27,333 nucleotides of DNA, taken from NCBI GenBank assembly GCA_036308445.1, contig JAXJVS010000165.1:1-27333 (forward strand), in the 5' to 3' direction. This document shows, in pieces, positions 21,109-27,333 of this stretch. How positions within the stretch are numbered: position 1 is the stretch's first letter; every line of letters begins with the position of its first letter. This DNA is from MGBC113645 sp036308445. GTDB lineage: Bacteria; Bacillota_I; Bacilli_A; Erysipelotrichales; Coprobacillaceae. A model generated the notes under the pieces. It worked only from the letters and a program-made list of their open reading frames with translations. It was not told where the DNA came from and ran no database searches. The position numbers were made by a program, and so were the translations under genes.

Positions 21109-22179
21109 ATATATTCTTTCTACTCTTTCATTAATTAAACATGTGATTTCATAAGGAATGGTATTTAAATCTTTTGCCATTGAACATAAAGAGATATGAT
21201 CACCAAAAATTTCAACTAAATCATGTGACTTGATTGTTTCATCAACTTTAACCATTATCTGATCCATGCAGACTCTTCCAACAATTGGATAATATTTACC
21301 ATTAATATAAACATTTCTTCCTTGATTTGCTCTAATAAAACCATCAGCATAACCAATAGGAATCGTTGCTATATATTCATCACTTTCAGTAATATAAGTC
21401 ATACCATATCCTATTTTTTCACCTTTAGGTACAACTTTTACCATTGCGACTTTTGAATATAAAGACATAACCTGTTTTAATTCATCACTTTCTTCACCAG
21501 CTGGATCAACACCATACATAGCAATACCAATTCTAGATAAATTAGATTCAGTTTCCTGATGATATAGCATTGCTGCTGAATTTTGACAATGAATATACTT
21601 AAATTTCTGATTCTTCACAATACTGTGGAATAATTCTTCCTGTTTGAAATATTCATCATCCTTAGCTGGTTCATCTGCTGTCGCAAAATGAGTAAATATT
21701 CCTTCTACATTAAAAATTAATGGATCTATATTTTTCATCAATTCCTTATATTCTTCTTCAGTTTTAAATCCTAATCGATTCATTCCAGTATCTAATTTAA
21801 TATGAATTTTAACTGGTTTATTACCTTTATGATATCTTTTTATTTCTTCTAAATAATCAAAAGAAAACATTGTTAAAGTAATATCATACTCTACTGCAAT
21901 ATGTTCATCTTCTAAAGGAATAGCACCTAAAACCAATATATCTTTATAAATACCACTTTTTCTTAAATCTACTGCTTCTTTTAAAGTAGCTACTCCATAC
22001 ATGGCTATATGTGGATTATTCTTCAAAGCATCAGCTACCTGTTTATAACCATGTCCATAAGCATTAGCTTTAATAATAGCCATCATCGGTTTATTTACTT
22101 TATGATATAAAGTTTCTACATTATCTATTAAGTAATCTAAGCGAATAATAGCGTATGTATCACGATATAATGTGACCAT
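21100..22179 (-). CDS. alr: Alanine racemase
   Basis: This PLP enzyme makes D-alanine for peptidoglycan. The 359-aa chain has the PLP-lysine motif AIIKANAYGHG with Lys37, HIKLDTGMNRLGF, THFATAD, and the C-terminal catalytic tyrosine region (KIGYGMTY, with ATIPIGYADGF and VGRVCMDQIMV). I used ATG 22179, which has GAGGTG upstream; the track start at 22188 is inside the ribosome binding site. The gene has its own promoter (22203-22231) and terminator. It lies next to a LolA-fold protein gene, the same pairing as ydcC-alr in B. subtilis and gerS-alr in C. difficile. Confidence 0.96.
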   Translation of the reverse strand: MVTLYRDTYAIIRLDYLIDNVETLYHKVNKPMMAIIKANAYGHGYKQVADALKNNPHIAMYGVATLKEAVDLRKSGIYKDILVLGAIPLEDEHIAVEYDITLTMFSFDYLEEIKRYHKGNKPVKIHIKLDTGMNRLGFKTEEEYKELMKNIDPLIFNVEGIFTHFATADEPAKDDEYFKQEELFHSIVKNQKFKYIHCQNSAAMLYHQETESNLSRIGIAMYGVDPAGEESDELKQVMSLYSKVAMVKVVPKGEKIGYGMTYITESDEYIATIPIGYADGFIRANQGRNVYINGKYYPIVGRVCMDQIMVKVDETIKSHDLVEIFGDHISLCSMAKDLNTIPYEITCLINERVERIYKK

Positions 22180-22202
22180 TCTGCACACCTCTTTTCTTTT
22201 TT

Positions 22203-22231
22203 AGTATAGTCTATAATCAAATAATAAGCAA
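22203..22231 (-). promoter_or_regulatory. Promoter of alr
   Basis: On the minus strand: TTGCTT -35 (22231-22226), 17-nt spacer, TATACT -10 (22208-22203). Confidence 0.75.
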
Positions 22232-22234
22232 GAA

Positions 22235-22257
22235 CAAAAGGGAAAGAAACTTTCCCT
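22235..22257 (-). terminator. Terminator of the LolA-fold gene
   Basis: A perfect 8-bp stem, AGGGAAAG/CTTTCCCT (22239-22246 and 22250-22257), with loop AAA is followed on the minus strand by a short TTTTGTT tail. The tail is weak, so some read-through into alr is possible. Confidence 0.65.
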
Positions 22258-23242
22258 ATTTAATACTAGAAGATTGCATACTTGATAGAACTGATAACAT
22301 TTCCTGCTGACTCAATTCATTTGAATATAATGAACAGACAACACCTGAAGAAATATAAGTCATTTGATTTCCTTTCATATAAGCAAAACCATCAACAAGA
22401 GCAATAACTTCACCATCTATTTCTTCTACATTCATACTATTACTCTTATTCATAACAGTCTCGACCAATGTAAATGATTTTTCTCCACTAAATTGAAGAA
22501 TATGATTAGTAGAATCATTAATCTTACTGACTTCTTCTTTCTGTAAAGTTGATCCTAACAAAGCAACAGGATATAAAGGTAAAGAAGAAGATACATTGCT
22601 ATATTGACTTTGACTTGTTTTCATAATTTCTTCTTCATTAAAAGTCTCAGTATCAATACGTTCATTCATACTAAAAGTAGTGACTTCTAATTTCATAATT
22701 TCTGTTTTATCCTTATCATATACATTAATAAAAACAGGATTTAAATCTTTATCAAATTTTACTTCTTGACTAGCTACTCGATCATCATTTTCATAACTGA
22801 TTTCACCACTAACAAGATATCCATCTTTCATTTTTTCATATTCATTATTTTCTAAAAAATCTAATAAAGATTGATAGATGTACGGTTTAGGTGAATTCAA
22901 AGGCCATTCACTTTGAAATTTAAAAGCCTGATTTAATGTTGGAGTTAAAACATATACACCATCATCGTTCTTAACAATTACTTGAGACTGATTTAATGAC
23001 TTATCATATAATTCAACCTTAAAATAATCATTTTCATTTTTTAAATAAGTGACATTGACCTGATAACTCTTAAGTTCATCATTTTCTAATAATTCCATTG
23101 AACTTTCTAAAGTATAGCTTGTACATTGTTTTGCTTCTTCCAAAGCAGATTTTAAAGAAGGACTCTTTAATTTCATAAAAGCTATTCCAGCAACAATAAC
23201 AACTACAGCTACTACTCCACCAATAATAATCTTTTTATTCAC
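22256..23242 (-). CDS. Membrane-anchored LolA-fold protein (YdcC/GerS-like)
   Basis: The 328-aa protein has a basic N-terminus and one membrane segment (residues 4-23, IIIGGVVAVVVIVAGIAFM), with no lipobox cysteine. The exported part has the alternating strands of LolA/RseB-like folds: SYTLESSMELL, YQVNVTYLKNENDYFKVELYD, SQVIVKNDDGVYVLTPTLNQAFKF, YLVSGEISYENDD, EVKFDKDLNPVFINVYD. The assignment to YdcC/GerS rests on this pattern and on its place directly upstream of alr, as in Bacillus and C. difficile; GerS acts in spore-cortex modification. I chose GTG 23242, seven bases after AGGAGG, because ATG 23248 is too close. Sporulation in this organism cannot be judged from the window. Confidence 0.65.
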   Translation of the reverse strand: MNKKIIIGGVVAVVVIVAGIAFMKLKSPSLKSALEEAKQCTSYTLESSMELLENDELKSYQVNVTYLKNENDYFKVELYDKSLNQSQVIVKNDDGVYVLTPTLNQAFKFQSEWPLNSPKPYIYQSLLDFLENNEYEKMKDGYLVSGEISYENDDRVASQEVKFDKDLNPVFINVYDKDKTEIMKLEVTTFSMNERIDTETFNEEEIMKTSQSQYSNVSSSLPLYPVALLGSTLQKEEVSKINDSTNHILQFSGEKSFTLVETVMNKSNSMNVEEIDGEVIALVDGFAYMKGNQMTYISSGVVCSLYSNELSQQEMLSVLSSMQSSSIK

Positions 23243-23334
23243 ACACATTCCTCCTGCTAAAACATATGTAAAAAATCAAAAAATATGAATAAAGACTTAT
23301 ATTTTGGTTATATTAACATTAGGAGGAATAAAAT

Positions 23335-23532
23335 ATGAATACTATACAAAAAATCGCGCTCTTATTTACAATTATTGGTGCTATTAACTGGGGATTAATT
23401 GGTTTATTCAATTTTAACCTTGTTGCTAGTTTATTTGGTGATTCAATGTTGAGTGCAATTATCTACATGATTGTAGGTGTCGCTGGTATTATTAATATTA
23501 TGCTATTATTTACTGATTTAGATAGTAAATAA
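23335..23532 (+). CDS. DUF378 small membrane protein
   Basis: The 65-aa protein has two hydrophobic segments. The first (KIALLFTIIGAINWGLIGLF) has the INWGLIG motif characteristic of DUF378, and NLVASLFG and YMIVGVAGIINIMLLF follow. Function is unknown. A strong ribosome binding site (TTAGGAGG) precedes the ATG. It is monocistronic, divergent from the LolA-fold gene, with tandem hairpins after the stop. Confidence 0.9.
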   Translation: MNTIQKIALLFTIIGAINWGLIGLFNFNLVASLFGDSMLSAIIYMIVGVAGIINIMLLFTDLDSK

Positions 23533-23536
23533 TAAA

Positions 23537-23594
23537 TACTGTTATATTAACAGTAAAGCATCTGTAAATTGAAATTATACAGATGCTTATTTTT
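23537..23594 (+). terminator. Tandem hairpins after the DUF378 gene
   Basis: First hairpin: TACTGTTA/TAACAGTA (23537-23544 and 23548-23555), no U tract. Second: an 11-bp stem AAGCATCTGTA/TACAGATGCTT (23556-23566 and 23578-23588) followed by ATTTTTA, the likely terminator. Confidence 0.75.
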
Positions 23595-23758
23595 ATATAC
23601 AATTTTAACAAATAGAATTAATAAAACAATACAATTATTGATTACACTATTATAAAAATTAGCTTACCACATTTTTTTGATTGCCATAAAAAATATCTAT
23701 ATTAATGCATCATCTTTTATCAGTTCTAATTTTCTCAAATAGCCAAACACATTAAAAT

Positions 23759-24066
23759 TTAACGCATACAAGCATTTACAAATTTCATTGGCACAGTCAT
23801 TCTTTCTGATACTTGCTCTAGTGTCATACCACTATCCAAGAAACGTTTACAAATAAATTTCATGTTTTCGCTAATCTCAATGATATGCTTATTAGAGTGA
23901 TAAATTCTAACTATTCGCTGTCCCCATATATGTTCTTTGATAGTATGGACATATTCCACATCACATTTTTTCAGCCTGTCTGCAAATTTATCAAAGTTGT
24001 CCCCTTCAAGATTCACAGTGACTAGTACACAGTTGGATAAATTTATTAGATTATACTTTTAAAAAA
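23759..24066 (-). pseudogene. Truncated VOC (glyoxalase/bleomycin-resistance fold) gene
   Basis: The frame encodes the C-terminal half of a VOC-superfamily protein: NCVLVTVNLEGDNFDKFADRL, VEYVHTIKEHIWGQRIVRIYHSNKHIIEISE, then a helical end GMTLEQVSERMTVPMKFV. The EHxWGQRxxRxY and HIIEIxE segments hold metal-binding positions of the fold. The N-terminal half is missing. Family resemblance continues upstream of the only possible start (GTG 24016) to about 24060 with no start codon, and the glycosyltransferase gene ends at 24080. The break suggests a deletion or insertion brought the two together. An 85-aa product from the GTG is possible but would lack half of the paired fold. Confidence 0.7.
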
Positions 24067-24079
24067 TGTTAACTCAATA

Positions 24080-25264
24080 TCAAATTTCTGCTTTGCTAAT
24101 AACATTCAGTATTGCTTCTACTGCTGCTTGGCTACCACCACATCTATAAAAACTTTGAGCAATTATATTGACATTCTGCTTATAAGATTCATTATTAAAA
24201 ACTTCATTACAAGCATTTTTTATAGCAGCAACAGTATTGTTTTCTAAATATTTACCTGCCCCAAGTTCATTGACACGATAGGCAACACCACTTTGTTCTT
24301 TTGTTTGCGGAAACAAAATTAATGGTACTTGATAATATAAAGCTTCACTTACACTATTCATTCCACAATGAGTTATAAACAAATCTACATTCTGTAATAT
24401 TTCTATTTGATCTACATAGTTATATATTTTTATATTTTCTGAATAAGACTGGAATTCAGATATATCTATTGTATCTCCTACAGACATAATAACTTGGATA
24501 TCACTATCTTTAAATGCTTCAATACAATGATAATAAAAAGATTTTAATTGATTATTGACTGTTCCTAAAGATATATAAACTGCTTTATTATTCTTTCTTT
24601 TTATTTCTGTATTATTCTTACAGATTGATGGTCCAACAAAATAATATTTTTCAGAAAATGTTTCACTATAAGGTTGAAATTCTTTTGATGTGTATACAAT
24701 TGTGTATGTATCATTATCATTTTGAATAATATCTAAAACATTATTGATTGGATAACCTTTCTCTTGTAACCTTTTTACATGTTTATCTGCTTTTTTCATT
24801 TGAATAAGTGTCTTAATGATTTCAAATAGATTTTGTTTCATAATTTTTGAAGAATATTGATTAAATGCAAAAGTAGTAGTAGAAGATATAAAAGGAACCT
24901 CTAACTTAAGAGCTATAAGTTTACCCCATAAAGCCATAGAATCAGAAACAATACAATCAGGATGCCATTCTTTCATTTCTTTTACTAAAGCTTCATCTAT
25001 AGATAATGTAGTATCAACTAATATTTTAATAGAAAACTCTAAATCTTTAGTTACTCTATCCACCTCTTCCAAAGATAACTTCTGCATTAAATCATATTCA
25101 TCACAAGATATAAAAGTAGCACCAGTACTTTCTATTTTCTCTTTCATAACATCAAAAGAATAATATCTTACTTCATGTCCTAATCGTACTAATTCTTTTA
25201 CAACTTCTCTTGTTGGATTAGTATGTCCATGTGCTGGTATATTAAAGAAAGCTATTTTATACAT
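24080..25264 (-). CDS. MGT-type UDP-glycosyltransferase (GT1 family)
   Basis: The 394-aa enzyme has the GT-B fold of family 1: an N-terminal acceptor domain starting MYKIAFFNIPAHGHTNPTREVVKELVRLGHEVRYYS, an acidic DxxVSDSMALWG region, and a C-terminal nucleotide-sugar domain with KAVYISLGTVNNQ, YNYVDQIEILQNVDLFITHCG, NSVSEALYYQVPLILFPQTKEQ. Relatives glycosylate macrolides, flavonoids or sterols, so detoxification of a small molecule is plausible. The acceptor cannot be told. ATG 25264 follows AGAGGTGAAAATA and overlaps the regulator stop by 8 bases, so the two are coupled and probably co-regulated. Confidence 0.9.
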   Translation of the reverse strand: MYKIAFFNIPAHGHTNPTREVVKELVRLGHEVRYYSFDVMKEKIESTGATFISCDEYDLMQKLSLEEVDRVTKDLEFSIKILVDTTLSIDEALVKEMKEWHPDCIVSDSMALWGKLIALKLEVPFISSTTTFAFNQYSSKIMKQNLFEIIKTLIQMKKADKHVKRLQEKGYPINNVLDIIQNDNDTYTIVYTSKEFQPYSETFSEKYYFVGPSICKNNTEIKRKNNKAVYISLGTVNNQLKSFYYHCIEAFKDSDIQVIMSVGDTIDISEFQSYSENIKIYNYVDQIEILQNVDLFITHCGMNSVSEALYYQVPLILFPQTKEQSGVAYRVNELGAGKYLENNTVAAIKNACNEVFNNESYKQNVNIIAQSFYRCGGSQAAVEAILNVISKAEI

Positions 25265-25682
25265 TATTTTCACCTCTATTTGTGTCATTAACCATTTGTA
25301 GTAGAAACTCTTCTTTAATTATTGCAAGTCCCTGTTGTTCATCTCCTAGTATTATTAACTTATCGCCACTTTTTATATCAAATATTTTACGAGCTTTATT
25401 AGGAATAACAATTTGTCCTCTCTCTCCAACTGTAACCATACCAAATACATATTTTCCTTTTGGTGGTACATTAAGTCTATTCTCTTTCTTTGAATAATTG
25501 ATTAAATCATCTATAGTTACATCATAAAGCTCTGCTAATAAAGAACATTTTTCAATATCTGGTAATGTTTCACCATTCTCCCATTTTGCAACAGCTTGTC
25601 TAGATACTCCTATTTTTTCTGCAACTTCTTCTTGAGTTAATTTATTTAACTTTCTAAGTGAATATAAATTCTCACTAATCAT
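25257..25682 (-). CDS. XRE-AbrB fused transcriptional regulator
   Basis: The 141-aa protein joins two DNA-binding modules. Residues 1-62 form a Cro/C1 helix-turn-helix (LYSLRKLNKLTQEEVAEKIG, SRQAVAKWENGETLPDIEKC). Residues 75-120 form an AbrB/SpoVT swapped-hairpin domain (GMVTVGERGQIVIPNKARKIFDIKSGDKLIILGDEQ, split across that span). ATG 25682 follows AGGTGGAAGAAAT; the frame open to 25745 is unsupported. It heads an operon with the glycosyltransferase gene and likely controls it. A 6+6-bp dyad just upstream (25731-25745) is a candidate operator. Confidence 0.92.
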   Translation of the reverse strand: MISENLYSLRKLNKLTQEEVAEKIGVSRQAVAKWENGETLPDIEKCSLLAELYDVTIDDLINYSKKENRLNVPPKGKYVFGMVTVGERGQIVIPNKARKIFDIKSGDKLIILGDEQQGLAIIKEEFLLQMVNDTNRGENNV

Positions 25683-25730
25683 ATTTCTTCCACCTTTGCT
25701 ATATTTATTTACATTATACCCGATTAATAC

Positions 25731-25745
25731 TTGATAATCTATCAA
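25731..25745. promoter_or_regulatory. Candidate operator of the XRE-AbrB operon
   Basis: A perfect inverted repeat TTGATA-ATC-TATCAA lies just upstream of a TATAAT -10 on the minus strand (25719-25714), in the -35 region. A related TATCAA occurs at 25761-25766. Confidence 0.45.
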
Positions 25746-25786
25746 CCTTTATTAACACTTTATCAAATAAATGTTATCATTTGTTA

Positions 25787-25813
25787 CAAAAAAACCAATC
25801 AATATGATTGGTT
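25787..25813 (-). terminator. Intrinsic terminator of the antiporter gene
   Basis: A 9-bp stem, AACCAATCA/TGATTGGTT (25793-25801 and 25805-25813), with a 3-nt loop is followed on the minus strand by a U8 tract. Confidence 0.9.
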
Positions 25814-27106
25814 CTATTTTTTCATTTCACTTGCTTCTTTAAGTTTTGTTTCACGTCGTTTTAATACTTCTTCTGGAATTGGAGTAATATCACCAGCTTG
25901 AGTTAATGCCCATTTTGTAAATAATGGTCCAAATAATTCATATATTAATATTGCAAATAATGTTATATTTCGAATAAGATTTCCTTGCTCCCCTAATTGC
26001 ATAGCAGTTGTACACATTCCTAATGCTACACCAGCCTGTGGGAATAGAGTAATTCCTAAATATTTAACAATAGATGGTGAACAATCAGTCGATTTAGCAC
26101 TTAAGAATGTTCCAAAATACTTACCAAAACATCTAAATACAATGTATACAATACCAATAACAATAATAGCATAATCTCTAAATACACTTAATTCTAGCTC
26201 TGCTCCACTAATAACAAAGAATAATGCAAATAATGGTGAAGTCCATTTATCAGCAGCAGTCATCAAATCATGAGATAATGGACAAATATTACAAAATACT
26301 GTTCCTAACATCATACATACTAATAATGATGAAAAACTAATATGTATACTTCCAAGATGGAATTCCATCATTGATAAAGAAACTGTTAAAATAACAAAAG
26401 CAATTGTCATATTTAAACGATTTGTATTTGAATTAAATAATTTTTCTAATTGTGTTAAAAGCCATCCCATAATAGCTCCTAAAGCTAAAGAACAAACAAT
26501 TTCAACAATTGGATTAAGAACAATAGAAATAATATCAACAGTTCCACTGATAAGTGTTTTAGCTATACCAAAAGAAACTGCAAATACAATTAATCCAACT
26601 GCATCATCTAATGCAACAATTGGTAATAATAAACTTGTAAGTGGTCCTTTTGCTTTATATTGACGAACAACCATAAGAGTTGCTGCCGGTGCAGTAGCAG
26701 TTGCAATAGCTCCTAAAGTAATAATCTGAGCAACTGATAACTTATCTGGCATTAATAAACGAATACCAAACAATGCCAAATTAACAATTAAAGTTGCTGC
26801 TAAAGCTTGAAAGATTCCAATAACTAAAGCTTGTTTTCCTGTTTTCTTAAGTTCTTCTAATCTAAATTCATTTCCAATAGAAAAAGCAATGAATCCTAAA
26901 GCAACTTCAGAAATAATAGCTAATTGACTCACTTCCTCCATAGAAGTAAAACCTAATCCCTCAATTTGAAATGAACCTAAACAATATGGTCCAATAAGTA
27001 CTCCAGCAATAAGATATGCAGTTACTGCTGGTAATTTAAAAGGCTTAAATACTCGAGTAAGCAACAATCCTGCAAGAAGTGCAAAAGATACAGTTAGTAA
27101 AATCAT
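25814..27106 (-). CDS. Cation:proton antiporter, CPA2 (Kef/NapA-like) type
   Basis: The 430-aa integral membrane protein has about 12 hydrophobic segments and exchanges Na+ or K+ for H+. Family marks are LPAVTAYLIAGVLIGPYCLG near the start, AIATATAPAATLMV around residues 134-146, and the paired acidic motif IVALDDAVGLIV with Asp167-Asp168. There is no TrkA-N nucleotide-binding domain after the membrane part, only a charged tail ending SEMKK. ATG 27106 follows AGAGGAAG; the frame extends to 27169 without support. The IS-like end begins about 100 bases upstream, so the element may have changed this gene's promoter. Confidence 0.9.
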   Translation of the reverse strand: MILLTVSFALLAGLLLTRVFKPFKLPAVTAYLIAGVLIGPYCLGSFQIEGLGFTSMEEVSQLAIISEVALGFIAFSIGNEFRLEELKKTGKQALVIGIFQALAATLIVNLALFGIRLLMPDKLSVAQIITLGAIATATAPAATLMVVRQYKAKGPLTSLLLPIVALDDAVGLIVFAVSFGIAKTLISGTVDIISIVLNPIVEIVCSLALGAIMGWLLTQLEKLFNSNTNRLNMTIAFVILTVSLSMMEFHLGSIHISFSSLLVCMMLGTVFCNICPLSHDLMTAADKWTSPLFALFFVISGAELELSVFRDYAIIVIGIVYIVFRCFGKYFGTFLSAKSTDCSPSIVKYLGITLFPQAGVALGMCTTAMQLGEQGNLIRNITLFAILIYELFGPLFTKWALTQAGDITPIPEEVLKRRETKLKEASEMKK

Positions 27107-27211
27107 AATTTTCTTCCTCTTTTCACAATTTTTCGACAAAAGTATACGCCTCATTATTTTTAAAATCAAGCTATAAATTTTAGTTACTTACGATTATTAT
27201 AATCCCCTCAA

Positions 27212-27333
27212 TTGTAAAACTAAATTCCACCCCAAGAGCTTTAAAGGTGGAATTTAAACTTACAATTTTATGTGTGGAATTTAGTTCTACAAACATTTAT
27301 GATTATCTATGTTCCTGGCTGACTGTTAAGGAG
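27212..27333 (+). mobile_element. Probable left end of an IS21-type insertion sequence, continuing past the window
   Basis: Three copies of a 20-bp repeat are present. Copy 1 is TTGTAAAACTAAATTCCACC (27212-27231, inverted), copy 2 is GGTGGAATTTAAACTTACAA (27246-27265) and copy 3 is TGTGGAATTTAGTTCTACAA (27273-27292). A TGT at 27213 could be the element's first bases. Multiple terminal repeats at each end are typical of IS21 family elements. The window ends in TTAAGGAG, a ribosome binding site for a gene starting just beyond, as istA would. No transposase is visible, so the family name is an inference. Confidence 0.45.

Noticed and set aside
1..27333. CRISPR array, rRNA genes and replication origin
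   Set aside because: No regularly spaced repeats, no rRNA-like segments and no clustered DnaA boxes were seen.

Overview
The window comes from a low-GC (about 30%), AT-rich Firmicute. The gene set fits an anaerobic, fermentative gut lineage of the Erysipelotrichia/Coprobacillaceae type: pyruvate formate-lyase with its activase, PTS enzyme I, a eukaryote/archaeal-type ProRS, Spx, RodA, and compact convergent genes separated by strong intrinsic terminators. The lineage is inferred from gene content only. Most genes lie on the minus strand; ptsI, tRNA-Trp, rodA, a CYTH-domain gene, a thioredoxin-fold gene and a DUF378 gene are on the plus strand.

Layout. 1-2.2 kb: the first codons of a minus-strand gene behind a strong promoter buried in a long operator-like dyad, then proS and a cysteine-less rhodanese-like gene. 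2.2-4 kb: tRNA-Trp, a gene-poor stretch with an orphan phage holin, and nagB. 4.2-9.6 kb: ptsI, a PadR-HAAS-DUF4097-PspC envelope operon with its own operator, an XRE regulator with membrane segments, and a ROK sugar kinase. 9.7-14.5 kb: the pyruvate formate-lyase locus. 14.6-21 kb: a membrane-anchored EIIB-like protein without its phosphorylation cysteine, rodA, then a group resembling the B. subtilis yjb region (RluA-type pseudouridine synthase, NAD kinase, CYTH protein, Spx, DUF3603 protein), a possible ComK-like gene coupled to ridA, and a membrane-anchored thioredoxin-fold protein. 21-23.5 kb: alr beside a LolA-fold (YdcC/GerS-like) protein, then DUF378. 23.7-27.3 kb: a truncated VOC (glyoxalase-fold) gene, a UDP-glycosyltransferase, an XRE-AbrB regulator, a CPA2-type antiporter, and what looks like the left end of an IS21-type element running off the window.

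The most unusual feature is the pyruvate formate-lyase. The catalytic core (688 aa, Cys412-Cys413) stops before the glycyl-radical domain. That domain is a separate 80-aa protein (Gly55) with its own ribosome binding site. Between them, translationally coupled to the core, lies a 68-aa protein that resembles the start of the radical domain but lacks the radical glycine and carries two cysteines and an acidic tail. This looks like a three-component enzyme with a replaceable radical subunit, served by the pflA activase 1.4 kb downstream. A lipoprotein phosphoesterase between the two loci is broken by a one-base shift in an A6 run.

The sequence supports the layout and motifs directly. Function is inferred from family membership, and the roles proposed for the small PFL-associated protein, the Cys-less EIIB-like protein and the ComK-like protein are hypotheses.
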